NCBI RefSeq assembly: GCF_046035435.1
Contig: NZ_JBFNFH010000010.1
DNA: 56,941 nucleotides
Source: Helcococcus bovis
GTDB taxonomy: Bacteria > Bacillota > Clostridia > Tissierellales > Peptoniphilaceae
Direction: 5' to 3' (one strand)
Part shown: piece after piece, positions 1 to 9,041 of the stretch
Position numbering within the stretch: position 1 is the stretch's first letter
Layout: each line of letters begins with the position of its first letter
Notes under the pieces: generated by a model
The model's database searches: none
What the model was told of the DNA's origin: nothing
The model's input: only the letters and a program-made list of their open reading frames with translations
Translations under genes and position numbers: made by a program

Positions 1-60
1 TATAGAAATTTTTGTAGCAGGTAACTTCTATCTAACTGATATATGAAAGGCATATTTTAG

Positions 61-110
61 AAAAAAAAGTGGTGCACAAAATAGAAATCGTCTATTCTGC
101 TACACCACAT
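61..110 (-). terminator. Intrinsic terminator of the surface-protein gene
   Basis: Read on the minus strand, an imperfect hairpin (GTGGTG outer arm with CACCAC, inner GAATAG with CTATTT) is followed by eight U residues. It begins about 15 bases past the stop codon of the large surface protein. Nothing else is recognisable in bases 1-60. Confidence 0.75.
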
Positions 111-124
111 TTTATGTTTGTAGA

Positions 125-3100
125 TTATTTATCTAATTCTTTTTTTCTTTTTGTTACATAATATAATGCTACTAGTGTAACTGTTATAAATGCTAAGCTT
201 AGTACAAGACTATGACTGTCGCCTGTGTTAGGAGACTTCATATCTTTTTTATTATCTTTGTTTAAATCTTGTTCAGATTGGGATGGTTTATCTTCTTTAT
301 CATTTACGATAGGATCTTTTGGAGTATCTGTGTTTTCAACCTTTTCTCTTTGCACCAAGATTGTAACAGTTTGTCTAACTTTTGACCCGTCAGAATTTTC
401 TACTAAGAAAGTAACTTCTAGTCTTCTTTCTTCTTCATCTACTGACCAATCGTCTACTTGTGGACTTCCAGTTAACACATTATTTTCAAATCTCAAACCT
501 TTAAATAGTGGTCCTTCTACTGTAACTTTTGCTTGTTTGTCTTCCGGACTTACTATAACTGCTTTTATTTCCTTACCTTCAACTACAGTCTGTTCTTTTG
601 GTTCAACTTTTACACCAGCTATTGCTTGTAGACCTGTTAATGGTACTTCTTTTGCATCTTTTGGATTTGTACCGGCAGCTTTTTCTGCTTCATCTGTAAA
701 TCCATCTCCATCATCATCTAGATCTTCAACATCCGGTGTACCGTCACCATCTGTATCTCTTTGAACAAGTATATATACTGTCAATTCTGAAGAAGGTGCC
801 ACAGAATTTTCTACTAGAAGTGTAAGTTTTATTTCTCTTTGTTCTTCATCTACTGCCCAGTCATCTATTTGTGGACTTCCGCTTAAAATATTATTTTCAA
901 ATACTAAGCCTTTGCTTAAGTCGCCCTTAACACTTACTTTTGCATTTTTATCTTCTGTTGTAACTTCAACAGTATCTATATCTTGTCCTTCAACTATACC
1001 TTGTACTTTAGGCATGACAGATGCACCCGGTATAGGTAAAACATTAACTACATCAGTCTTTGTTATAACTACATCATCCTTAATCTTATAAGTAAATGTT
1101 ACATTATATACACCAGGAGTATTGGTGTCTACATTGTCCGTTACTGTATAGTCTGTAACACCAGGATAGTTTGGATTGAAAAATACTAAAGAATCTCCAG
1201 GAGTCCATGCTTGCCCTTGATAAATGCTTACAGGTTTACTTTCAAAAATCTTTTGAACTTCTAAATGAATAAATTCTTGATCCCCTGTAATTCCACTTCC
1301 AAGATTGTTATAGTCTAGAAGAATAGCTCCTCCGTTTGTTGTATAATAATAGTATTTTTGTATATCTCCATTTTCAAAAACATCCGGGCCTTCCATATTA
1401 GACATAAATCCAAGGTCTATACCACCTTGCCCACCTATGATATTAACAGAGTAACCAAAACTTTTTATCATATTAAAGATTTTCATAGAGTCTATAACAT
1501 AGCTGCCACCATAGTATAAAACATTCTCTGATACAGTATCTTTCCAATTAGTATATGCATTGTTACTAAACTTAATTTCTTCAGGGCTTAATCTTACATC
1601 TATATCTTTAAGATCCGTAGCTACTTTGAAAACACCGGGATTTTCCGTTTCTAAAACTAATACTAGTGGCACATCTGCTATTTTATCCCTGTTAAAGATT
1701 GGATAAGTAACTAGAGAATTTACACCGGTATTAAATTGTCTTGGTGAAGAAGGATATTCTCTCCAAAATAGTTTTTTTCCAGGAGTAATTTCATGATTTA
1801 ATTTTACAACAAATTCACTCTTAGGAGCTATTGAGCCTGTTGTGTGCATTAAGCTTAGTTGAGAAGGATCGTAGTTAGCGAAAGCTTTTAAATCAGTTTC
1901 TTTTAAATAACCTGAATCATTTTGTCCTAATTGTCTAAATTTAACATCTAAGCCGGAATTGTTTACAAGTGTAAAATCAGTTACAGATTTACTACTATTA
2001 AATTCTGTTATAAAGTTTATATTATTTAGTGTTAAATCTGAAGTATTTCTGAATTTATACACAAGATCAAGATTAACTTTTCCATCTGCGTTTCTATATT
2101 GATCTATATCAATTAAGTCTTCGAACTTTTGTCCCTTGCTTACATTTATTTCTCTTCCTTTTGTACCATCAGGATAGTATAAGATAACACTTATTTCATC
2201 TTCTAAGTAAGCTTTTGGGTTAGCCAAGACTTTTGCCTTATAGGCTTCAAAATCAGAGTTGTAAAGATCTGCCTTTAGAGACTGATCTTTACTTGCAGCA
2301 CCAGCAAAGACATGCTTAACCTCTACTAGTGAACCTTGTTTACCATCAACAAGTAAATCAAGCTCTACAAGTCCTACTTTCCCTCCATTAAGTTGTCCAT
2401 CAATAGTTACAATATTTTGATCAATGCTAGCATTTAAACCATTATTTGATAAATTTTCAAGTCTCACATTATCCGAAAAGACTAGTTGAGTTTTTACAGG
2501 TGCAAGATAGGATGAAGTATTTTGAATTTCATATCTAAACTTGGATTTTACTTCTCCATTAGCTTCTAATAATCCTTTTATATCCACTCTATCTTGTCGA
2601 TTAGGTGCTTGCATACTTGTTGATAACAAGCTTAATCCTGCTTCTAAAGTCATAGTAGGTGCTAAATACTTACTAGGATTTGCTTCAACATCCTTTTTGA
2701 CATTTGTAAAGTTTACAGTTACTTTTTCAGGATTTGGGTTAGTAAGATATTGCTTTACAATTATTTGTGAATTTACATTAGGATCTACTAAAAAATCCAT
2801 TTTAAGAGTAACAGTATCACCTGCTTGTAATTGATTTTTTGCATTTCCCTTGGAGTGTAAGAAAGGATAAGCTACTTTATTGTAACTTTTAAAACCTTTA
2901 GCATCATCTTCAGGGCTAACATAGTGTCTAACCGGTGCAAGTCCTCTACTAGTATCTAATCCAATCCAAGCATTTTTATCTACATTACCTGCTGTAGTCC
3001 CCTTGTTAGTTACATGGAAGTTAACTGTAACCGCTCCCTTACCATCAGCATTTAAAGGAAGCTGGCTAGTGTCTACATTAATTACATTATCTAATACACC

Positions 3101-3271
3101 ATTTGTTTTATAGGTGTCACTTCCAACTTCTACTGAAAAACTTCTTTCAATATTTTCCGGACCTGCCGCTGACACACTCTTCATATTACTAAAAGGTGTA
3201 AAAAAACCAAATAAGATAGCAAATACGAGCATGAAACTAACACGTCTCTTAATCATAATTTTATTTCTCAA
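125..3271 (-). CDS. Large cell-wall-anchored surface protein with SPNTG sorting signal
   Basis: This is a secreted, sortase-anchored surface protein of about 1048 residues. A signal peptide (basic RNKIMIKRR, a hydrophobic core, then SVSAAG) starts it. The C-terminus has SPNTGDS, a membrane span and a KRKK tail. Between them lie long beta-rich repeats, an Ig-like module ending near residue 760, two copies of a module with the core GSPQxDDWxVDEE, and between those copies a thrombospondin-type-3-like calcium segment (DTDGDGTPDVEDLDDDGDG). The start chosen is TTG at 3271, because AAAGGGG lies 9 bases upstream; ATG 3256 is the alternative, and the 29 codons further upstream lack any signal. The GSPQ/DDW module is also present in the anchored protein at 5620, so the two are relatives. 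The ligand is unknown; adhesion is a guess. Confidence 0.85.
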   Translation of the reverse strand: MRNKIMIKRRVSFMLVFAILFGFFTPFSNMKSVSAAGPENIERSFSVEVGSDTYKTNGVLDNVINVDTSQLPLNADGKGAVTVNFHVTNKGTTAGNVDKNAWIGLDTSRGLAPVRHYVSPEDDAKGFKSYNKVAYPFLHSKGNAKNQLQAGDTVTLKMDFLVDPNVNSQIIVKQYLTNPNPEKVTVNFTNVKKDVEANPSKYLAPTMTLEAGLSLLSTSMQAPNRQDRVDIKGLLEANGEVKSKFRYEIQNTSSYLAPVKTQLVFSDNVRLENLSNNGLNASIDQNIVTIDGQLNGGKVGLVELDLLVDGKQGSLVEVKHVFAGAASKDQSLKADLYNSDFEAYKAKVLANPKAYLEDEISVILYYPDGTKGREINVSKGQKFEDLIDIDQYRNADGKVNLDLVYKFRNTSDLTLNNINFITEFNSSKSVTDFTLVNNSGLDVKFRQLGQNDSGYLKETDLKAFANYDPSQLSLMHTTGSIAPKSEFVVKLNHEITPGKKLFWREYPSSPRQFNTGVNSLVTYPIFNRDKIADVPLVLVLETENPGVFKVATDLKDIDVRLSPEEIKFSNNAYTNWKDTVSENVLYYGGSYVIDSMKIFNMIKSFGYSVNIIGGQGGIDLGFMSNMEGPDVFENGDIQKYYYYTTNGGAILLDYNNLGSGITGDQEFIHLEVQKIFESKPVSIYQGQAWTPGDSLVFFNPNYPGVTDYTVTDNVDTNTPGVYNVTFTYKIKDDVVITKTDVVNVLPIPGASVMPKVQGIVEGQDIDTVEVTTEDKNAKVSVKGDLSKGLVFENNILSGSPQIDDWAVDEEQREIKLTLLVENSVAPSSELTVYILVQRDTDGDGTPDVEDLDDDGDGFTDEAEKAAGTNPKDAKEVPLTGLQAIAGVKVEPKEQTVVEGKEIKAVIVSPEDKQAKVTVEGPLFKGLRFENNVLTGSPQVDDWSVDEEERRLEVTFLVENSDGSKVRQTVTILVQREKVENTDTPKDPIVNDKEDKPSQSEQDLNKDNKKDMKSPNTGDSHSLVLSLAFITVTLVALYYVTKRKKELDK

Positions 3272-3297
3272 AATAAAATACCCCTTTCTATATGTTA

Positions 3298-3323
3298 CTT
3301 TATTAATATGTATATTAATAAAG
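3298..3323. promoter_or_regulatory. 26-bp perfect inverted repeat at the transcript start
   Basis: Two 12-base arms (CTTTATTAATAT and its exact complement) are separated by GT. It starts just downstream of the predicted -10 box, so it would be either an operator over the start site or a hairpin at the 5' end of the mRNA. Confidence 0.6.
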
Positions 3324-3330
3324 CAATTAT

Positions 3331-3358
3331 ATTGTATCATATATTTAAAATCTTTCAA
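3331..3358 (-). promoter_or_regulatory. Sigma-A type promoter of the surface-protein gene
   Basis: On the minus strand TTGAAA (3353-3358) and TACAAT (3331-3336) are separated by 16 bases. The transcript would begin near 3324 and carry the 26-bp inverted repeat and the TTG start. Confidence 0.6.
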
Positions 3359-3411
3359 TCAAACTTACAGGTTATTAATTTATATTATAGCCTCCATCAC
3401 AAAGAGACTTA

Positions 3412-3774
3412 TTATATAAAAATACCTTTATCATTTAAATTTTGAATGCATTCTTGCATATATTTTTTATCATGCTCCGAGTATATAGGTTTACCTACAT
3501 TTTCTTCTTTAAGTTCTCTATATGCCGGTGCTTTCTTGCCCCTATAATTTTTATTTATCCATTCTATAGAGACCCTATAACCCCTCTTTTCCATTTCATC
3601 CATGACCAATGTGTGATAACTATATAAGTGGTAGGGCGAATAATTAAATACATAGTCCACAGTCTTATGCCTTATCCTCCAACCATTTCCCCTTAAAGCA
3701 CAATATTCTCTATGCTGACCAAGAAGTTGATTTCTAGGTAATTTACAAATTAAATCTTGATGCCACAATCTCAA
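3412..3774 (-). CDS. Pyrimidine dimer DNA glycosylase / endonuclease V-like protein
   Basis: A 120-residue protein of the bacterial family related to T4 endonuclease V (base excision of UV photoproducts). The family signature is clear: MRLWHQDLICKLPRNQLLGQ, then HREYCALRGNGW, HKTVDYVF, YSPYHLYSYHTLVMDEM and KRGYRVSIEW. The length is normal for this short family. The start codon is TTG, supported by GAGGAG at 3782-3787, eight bases upstream. The gene lies alone between the surface-protein promoter and the IS110 element, which is inserted close upstream of it. The glycosylase role is taken from family membership; activity on thymine dimers in these short homologues is not certain. Confidence 0.8.
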   Translation of the reverse strand: MRLWHQDLICKLPRNQLLGQHREYCALRGNGWRIRHKTVDYVFNYSPYHLYSYHTLVMDEMEKRGYRVSIEWINKNYRGKKAPAYRELKEENVGKPIYSEHDKKYMQECIQNLNDKGIFI

Positions 3775-3858
3775 TCCTATACTCCTCGTATAATAATGTT
3801 GTAGTTAAAACTACATATTTTATTTTCATCCCACATTCTTTATGGGATAATAGTTGTA

Positions 3859-4022
3859 TAGATAGAGGTCGTAGTTCTCCTCCTTGAAGCTTTTGTCTTC
3901 CTTATTAAGGGTTACGCCTCTTCTTTACGTCTTTATGCGTATGAGCTGGATAGCACATTCGTTGCTGTATGTCTAACGAGGTTGCATTGTCGTAAAGTTC
4001 TAGAGGGTTCTTTCTCTATCTA
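3859..4022 (+). ncRNA. Candidate bridge RNA of the IS110 element
   Basis: The leader before the transposase is non-coding and has strong pairing. TAGATAGAG (3859-3867) matches CTCTATCTA (4014-4022) perfectly and closes the region. CCTCT/CTTTACG (3917-3929) pairs with CGTAAAG/AGAGG (3991-4006). Inside that stem, ATGC/GCAT and TCGTT/AACGA arms leave asymmetric internal loops. It is known that IS110-group elements encode a guide (bridge) RNA of roughly this length upstream of the recombinase; position and loop architecture agree. The donor and target guide bases were not identified. Confidence 0.5.
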
Positions 4023-4046
4023 AATTTTTTGAAACTAGGTGATTTT

Positions 4047-5222
4047 ATGTTTTACATTGGTATTGATATCGCAAAGAAAAACCACGAAGCTTCTATTATT
4101 GACTCTTCTGGAAAATCCTTATCTAAAAGTATATCTTTTTCTAATACTATTAAAGGTTTAGAAAAGTTTAGGGATTTTCTTGATTATTTTAATCTTGATA
4201 TTAACAATTGCATTATTGTAATGGAAGCAACTGGTCACTATTGGCTTAGTCTTTATTCTTTTCTTCTAGAGCTTGGATTTAATTGTATCGTCATAAATCC
4301 AATTCAATCAGAAGCTTTCAGAAAAATGTACATAAGACAAACCAAAAATGATGCTGTTGACTCGTTTGTTATCGCTCAAATTATGAGGTTTGGTGAATAC
4401 TCAATCTCAAATTTTTCTGATGAAGATACTTTTGCACTAAGAAATCTTTCAAGATACAGATTTGCTTTAGTTGATGAATGCTCTGATTGGAAAAGAAAAC
4501 TAGTCGCTATTCTTGACCAAGTTTTTCCAGAATATTCAACACTTTTTTCTAATATCTATGGAGTTACTTCAAAAGAGCTTTTATCTAAATATCCTCTTCC
4601 AGAAGATATGCTCTCCATTTCTTCACAAGAATTAGCAAATCTTCTTTCTAAATGTAGTAAAGGGCGTTTTGGTCTAAAAAAGGCTGAAGAGATTCAAGCT
4701 ATAGCTTCAAACTCCTTTGGAATTAAATTTGCTAAAAAATCTTTTTCTTTCCAAATCAAGCAAATCATTAATCAAATTTCATTTTTAGAAGATCAAATTT
4801 ATGAAATTGAAGAAGAAATTTCTTTCATGCTTAATGAACTTTGCCCTGTAATTACTAGCATTATAGGTGTTGGAGAAGTTCTTGGAGCAGCAATTTATTC
4901 CGAAATTGGTGATATTTCAAGATTCGAAAAAGCAAGTCAGTTAGTTGCTTATGCTGGTCTTGATGTTTCAGTTAAGCAATCCGGAGAATTTAGTGCTTCA
5001 AATACTAAAATATCTAAAAGAGGTTCACCATACTTAAGAAGAGCAATTTGGCTATCAGCAACTGTTGCTGCATTTAGAGATCCTGCTCTATCTAAGTACT
5101 ATCAAGGTATGAGAGACAGAGGAAAAGCCCATGGAACAACTATTGGAGCCGTTGCTAGAAAGCTTACTAACATCATTTTTGCAGTATTGCGTGACAACAA
5201 GTTGTATACTCCAAATATTTAA
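4047..5222 (+). CDS. IS110-family transposase (DEDD recombinase)
   Basis: A 391-residue recombinase, full length for the family. The N-terminal RuvC-like DEDD domain shows YIGIDIAKK, VMEATGHYW and TKNDAVDSFVIA. The C-terminal Tnp20 domain shows the HhH-like IIGVGEVLGAAIYSEIGD, then LVAYAGLD and KISKRGSPYLRRAIW, which carries the catalytic serine of this family. The start at 4047 is preferred over the in-frame ATG at 4029 because AGGTG lies just upstream and the protein then begins at MFYIGID, as in homologues. No stop or frameshift is visible, so it may still be active. In this family DNA cleavage and exchange are directed by an RNA from the same element, here the candidate at 3859-4022. Confidence 0.93.
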   Translation: MFYIGIDIAKKNHEASIIDSSGKSLSKSISFSNTIKGLEKFRDFLDYFNLDINNCIIVMEATGHYWLSLYSFLLELGFNCIVINPIQSEAFRKMYIRQTKNDAVDSFVIAQIMRFGEYSISNFSDEDTFALRNLSRYRFALVDECSDWKRKLVAILDQVFPEYSTLFSNIYGVTSKELLSKYPLPEDMLSISSQELANLLSKCSKGRFGLKKAEEIQAIASNSFGIKFAKKSFSFQIKQIINQISFLEDQIYEIEEEISFMLNELCPVITSIIGVGEVLGAAIYSEIGDISRFEKASQLVAYAGLDVSVKQSGEFSASNTKISKRGSPYLRRAIWLSATVAAFRDPALSKYYQGMRDRGKAHGTTIGAVARKLTNIIFAVLRDNKLYTPNI

Positions 5223-5300
5223 TTGTTAATATTGTTTTTTTCACCTAAATTATTAGGTTTGTTTGCTGTGCACAAATTTAAGTAATTTTTTAGCTAAGTT

Positions 5301-5329
5301 CTGTCAAGGTGCTCTCCCTTGACAGGTTT
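5301..5329 (+). terminator. Strong hairpin after the IS110 transposase
   Basis: CTGTCAAGG (5301-5309) and CCTTGACAG (5317-5325) form a perfect 9-bp stem with a 7-base loop, followed by GTTTT. The U tract is short, so it is either a weak terminator or a structural element of the IS right end. The rest of 5330-5530 holds nothing recognisable. Confidence 0.5.
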
Positions 5330-5535
5330 TAGATAAAAAATTATAATCCATGAGCACTGCAAACAATTAATCATTTATCTATTGACATTTGATAGCTGCT
5401 CTTATTGATAAACTTGTCTATATTATTTTTTGAAATATTTTTTTCTTTTATACTTTTAGTATAAAGCTACTTGCCTATATCTTTATATCTATAATACGAG
5501 AATTAAAATATAAACTCAAACAATAAAAATTCTTC

Positions 5536-5564
5536 TTGCTTTACCGACTCGCATATATTATAAT
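5536..5564 (+). promoter_or_regulatory. Sigma-A promoter of the second surface-protein gene
   Basis: TTGCTT (5536-5541) and TATAAT (5559-5564) are separated by exactly 17 bases, 55 bases before the start codon. Confidence 0.75.
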
Positions 5565-5571
5565 TTAGTAA

Positions 5572-5593
5572 TGCCAAATATAATTATTTGGTA
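5572..5593 (+). promoter_or_regulatory. 5'-terminal hairpin in the leader of the surface-protein mRNA
   Basis: GCCAAATA and TATTTGGT flank TAAT, giving an 8-bp stem with one G-U pair exactly where transcription should begin. It mirrors the inverted repeat found at the same place in front of the other SPNTG protein gene. Confidence 0.45.
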
Positions 5594-5619
5594 AACCTAA
5601 AATCAAAACAGGAGGAAGT

Positions 5620-8600
5620 ATGAAAAAATTTTTTGGAAGCCTTTTAATGATAGCTTTATTTATTGTTTCAGGTAGAGATGTCATGACTAACCAAGAAGAT
5701 TTTAATCTAAAATTTGAAGACCTTAGTTGGGAATATCAAAGGCAATACAGCGGTGATACCTCTAAATATTACCCTGGTTTTCAATTTAAATGGAAGACAA
5801 TTCTGCAAGCAGATAAATATAGTGTAAAAATTGAGGATAAAGAATATGCATTTATCCCTAAAAGTTCTCAAAATTTTACAGGAGAATATACAAGGTTTAG
5901 AACCCTTTATGATTCAGAATTTGATGTAGATTTTAAAAGGAGTGGTGATGATATAATCAAGCTAGAAAGCCAAGAAAGACCTTTTAATGTAACAATTACA
6001 GCCTTAGCTGGAGATAAAGAAATAACTAAAGAAAGTTTTGTAGCTAAGTTTCCTAAAAAAGCTGAAATAACTAAAATTGAAATCAACGGAGCTGAGTTTA
6101 AAAATGATGTTAAGGTATCCCAACCTGTTGAAATCAAGATATTTACAAATCAAAAAGCTAATGAAACAGCAGCTTTGACCCATGTAAAGATCATGAAGGG
6201 TGGCTATCAAGATATTAACACTAAGCTTGAAGTCCATGATGATTATATAAAAATCTCACCGGTAGAAGCTCTTTTATCCACTTCTAACTACAGCCTAAAT
6301 ATAAGTAACTGGTTAATGAATGAAGATAGAAGCCAAGCCTTTTTAGAATCTCCCGGTTTAACCTTAAACTTTAGCCTGACAGAAACAGCAACTGAAGAAT
6401 TAAAACTTGAAAAAGCTCTTATTAATGACGAGAAAAGTAAAGATATATTACAAAATCCAAATTATAAATTAACAAGCGAAGATACTAGAATCTCTTTATA
6501 CTTTAACCAACCAGTTTCATTAGAAAACTTTACAAAGGCTGATGCTTACAGCAATGGTTCTGGTATATATATGCGTAAGGATGGGCAAAGCCAACATACT
6601 ACTGATTCAAAATTAACTGATGAGGTATTTGAAATAGTTGAAGAAAACGGAAAAACTGTTTCTAAACTAAGCTTTACAATGGTTGGAACTTTAACTTATG
6701 AAGAATCTTTAAGAAAGCCTTTAGATTCTAATTCAAAATACCTTATAACAATCAGCAAAAACATTTACAATGCTAATAAAAAAGGTTTACCTGAAGATTT
6801 AGTATTAACAATAAATACCGGTGATTTAGATGCTAAAAAATGGACCCTTTCAACAAGTGATGTTAAATTTATAAGTCCGGAGCATGACTCTAACGATTTA
6901 CAAATACAAGCTAGTGAAAAAGTGGTTATAGAAGCTATTGATAAAGAAGGTTTCGAATTTAAAGAATGGCAAGAGCCATATTCTATAAAAGATGATTTTC
7001 CTCAAATTTACTCTGATATAATGGCAAATATAAAAAATAAAAGGCTAGAATTTGAAATGCCTGACACAGATTTTTATATCAAGCCAATTTATACAAAAGT
7101 AGAAGATAAAAAAACTGAAGATAAACCAGAAGATAATAAGCCTAATGTTGATAAACAAATAAATGAAGTGAAAGCTTATTTAGAAAACTATCTTGTAAAA
7201 AATGATCTTGTAATAGAAAACAATAAAGATGTACCTGAAAATACTAATGTCCTATTTGTAAATGAAGAATACTTTAAGCTATTAGAATCAGAAAACAAAT
7301 ATGGTTTAAGTATAGATAATAAGGGAAATCTTGTTGGCAAGGTAAATGTAGAGGATTGGTCAGAGGACGAAACTTCTAGACCTCTAACACTTACAACAAA
7401 AGTTAAAATGACTGAAAAATTCTGGAATGTCTATAACATAAACTCTAATTCGCCAATAACTGATGAGTTAAAACAAAGTCTTTTAGACGCAAGTTTTGAC
7501 TTAGAAATAAAAGTATTAGTTTCTAAAGATGAAGATACTAACAGGGTAAACAGTAAAGCAAAACATGTAGAAGAGAAAATCAAAGAGTTAGATTTAAAAT
7601 TAAAATCTTTAAAAGTAGAAGAAAATAAATACTATGAAGATGAAAAAACAAATAGTTTAATAGCCCTTGAAGGATTAAATTTAGAACTAATATCTTCAAG
7701 TCACATAAATGGTTTAGAAGTAAGTAGTCTAGGAAACTTGATAGGATTAGCTGATGTCAAGGATTGGAATGTTGATGAACAAGAAAGACTATTTAGCATT
7801 GATTTAGAACTTAAGATAAAAGATACAGACTTAGTATTTAACTACAAAATTGATTTAAAAATGAAAAGATCCCCATTAAATAGGGCTAATCTAATAGTAT
7901 CTGATGTTGAACCTAACAAGCTTGTCCTACTAGGATTTATGGAAAATGGTATGCCTGTATTTGACCAAGAATCAAAAGAATGGTTTAAGGCAATTAAGGA
8001 TATTGAAGTATTTAAGGATGATAAATGGCAAGTACTAAGCCCTGAATCTTACACCAAAATTGATGAATTATTTAGCATTAATTTTGGACAACTCGAAAAA
8101 GATCAGGTTTTCAGGATAAAAGTAGATGGATATGAAACAGTTTACTTTGAAAGCCTAGATCCTCAAGAACATCCTGTAGATGAAATATTCCCACCTTCAG
8201 CATTAGGACTTCTTGCAGAATACGAACTTGATGAAAAATACTTAGTAGAAAAACCAGCTGATGATGATAAACCGGCTAATGATGATAAACCGGCTAATGA
8301 TGATAAACCAACTGACGATGATAAACCGGCTGACTATGATAAACCGGCTGACTATGATAAACCGGCTGACTATGATAAACCGGCTGACTATGATAAACCG
8401 GCTGACTATGATAAACCGGCTGATGACGATAAACCAGCTGATACAGAAAATGGTAAAAAGTTACCACTACCTCTTGCTTTAACAAAAAATGTACAAGAAT
8501 TTGTAAAAGGAAGTGATAGTAAGTTAAGCTTTAAAAGTAATGGTGAACTGGATGCACTTAAAGAAGTTCAACTAAATGGACAGGTTTTACCAAAAGATAA

Positions 8601-8913
8601 GTATACAGTAAAAGAAGGATCAACAATTGTTAGATTAAATAATGAGCTATTAGAAACTCTTAAAGAAGGTAAGCATAATCTAACACTAGTATTCAATGGA
8701 AGCACTACACACGCTGCAGGAGACGTTGAATTCAGCTTTAAGGTTTCTAAAGCAGATAAAACTAATACAAATCTTGTACAAGATGCAAATAAGGATGGTA
8801 AAATAAGCTCACCAAACACAGGAGACAGCCATCAAACAGGACTTTATATAGGATTATCATTTATTTCTTTAGCTGGACTATATATAGTTTCAAAAAAAAA
8901 GAAAAGCTATTAA
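5620..8913 (+). CDS. Cell-wall-anchored surface protein with KPADYD repeats
   Basis: A 1097-residue anchored surface protein. The N-terminus has a hydrophobic segment (KKFFGSLLMIALFIVSG) without an obvious AXA cleavage site. Residues 560-590 and 700-725 contain the GNL.G...V.DW..DE module shared with the protein at 125-3271. Residues 878-937 are ten Lys-Pro-Ala-Asp type hexapeptides, a typical wall-spanning linker. Next comes an X2-like Ig module (about 945-1045, with LPKDKYTVKEGSTIVRLN) that recurs in the GH85 enzyme at 38466. The C-terminus is SPNTGDS, a membrane span and KKKKSY. AGGAGGA precedes the ATG. It is a stand-alone transcription unit with its own promoter and a strong terminator. 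The ligand is unknown. Confidence 0.85.
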   Translation: MKKFFGSLLMIALFIVSGRDVMTNQEDFNLKFEDLSWEYQRQYSGDTSKYYPGFQFKWKTILQADKYSVKIEDKEYAFIPKSSQNFTGEYTRFRTLYDSEFDVDFKRSGDDIIKLESQERPFNVTITALAGDKEITKESFVAKFPKKAEITKIEINGAEFKNDVKVSQPVEIKIFTNQKANETAALTHVKIMKGGYQDINTKLEVHDDYIKISPVEALLSTSNYSLNISNWLMNEDRSQAFLESPGLTLNFSLTETATEELKLEKALINDEKSKDILQNPNYKLTSEDTRISLYFNQPVSLENFTKADAYSNGSGIYMRKDGQSQHTTDSKLTDEVFEIVEENGKTVSKLSFTMVGTLTYEESLRKPLDSNSKYLITISKNIYNANKKGLPEDLVLTINTGDLDAKKWTLSTSDVKFISPEHDSNDLQIQASEKVVIEAIDKEGFEFKEWQEPYSIKDDFPQIYSDIMANIKNKRLEFEMPDTDFYIKPIYTKVEDKKTEDKPEDNKPNVDKQINEVKAYLENYLVKNDLVIENNKDVPENTNVLFVNEEYFKLLESENKYGLSIDNKGNLVGKVNVEDWSEDETSRPLTLTTKVKMTEKFWNVYNINSNSPITDELKQSLLDASFDLEIKVLVSKDEDTNRVNSKAKHVEEKIKELDLKLKSLKVEENKYYEDEKTNSLIALEGLNLELISSSHINGLEVSSLGNLIGLADVKDWNVDEQERLFSIDLELKIKDTDLVFNYKIDLKMKRSPLNRANLIVSDVEPNKLVLLGFMENGMPVFDQESKEWFKAIKDIEVFKDDKWQVLSPESYTKIDELFSINFGQLEKDQVFRIKVDGYETVYFESLDPQEHPVDEIFPPSALGLLAEYELDEKYLVEKPADDDKPANDDKPANDDKPTDDDKPADYDKPADYDKPADYDKPADYDKPADYDKPADDDKPADTENGKKLPLPLALTKNVQEFVKGSDSKLSFKSNGELDALKEVQLNGQVLPKDKYTVKEGSTIVRLNNELLETLKEGKHNLTLVFNGSTTHAAGDVEFSFKVSKADKTNTNLVQDANKDGKISSPNTGDSHQTGLYIGLSFISLAGLYIVSKKKKSY
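8251..8430 (+). repeat. 18-bp in-frame tandem repeat, ten units
   Basis: Ten 18-base units encode KPADDD, KPANDD (twice), KPTDDD, KPADYD (five) and KPADDD; a partial unit follows. The five central units are almost identical at DNA level, so recent expansion by slippage is likely and the linker length should vary among strains. Confidence 0.95.
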
Positions 8914-8986
8914 TAGATAGTCAATAAAATTGATAGATTATATATTGGAAATATAAAAAAGTTAAATATAATTCCTAAATATGATA

Positions 8987-9027
8987 AAAGCTGGTCTTAT
9001 AGAGCACCTATAAGATCAGCTTTTTTT
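8987..9027. terminator. Bidirectional intrinsic terminator
   Basis: AGCTGGTCTTATAG pairs with CTATAAGATCAGCT around a 4-base loop, followed by T7 and preceded by an A run. It serves the surface-protein gene on the plus strand and the flippase remnant on the minus strand. Confidence 0.85.
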
Positions 9028-9041
9028 ATAATCTAATAATA

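Larger units (their letters stand above)
3829..5325 (+). mobile_element. IS110-family insertion sequence (ends approximate)
   Basis: One complete IS110-type transposase with a ~200-base structured 5' leader and a short 3' region. IS110 elements lack terminal inverted repeats and leave no clear target duplication, so the ends cannot be fixed by eye. The left limit is set at a small hairpin (3829-3849, ATCCCA/TGGGAT) and the right limit at the strong hairpin 5301-5325. It sits between the repair glycosylase gene and the promoter of the second surface protein. Confidence 0.6.

Noticed and set aside
225..764. 179-codon plus-strand frame inside the first surface-protein gene
   Set aside because: It is the complement of the coding repeats, low-complexity Ser/Thr/Phe, with no ribosome site.
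5223..5325. Bridge RNA on the 3' side (IS1111-type layout)
   Set aside because: The 3' region is short and holds simple hairpins only, while the 5' leader is longer and richly paired.
8251..8430. Possible CRISPR array
   Set aside because: Units are contiguous 18-base coding repeats without spacers; no cas genes in the window.
8261..8485. MINRLT-repeat and VYHSQP-repeat frames
   Set aside because: They are the other frames of the 18-bp tandem repeat; no starts or signals.
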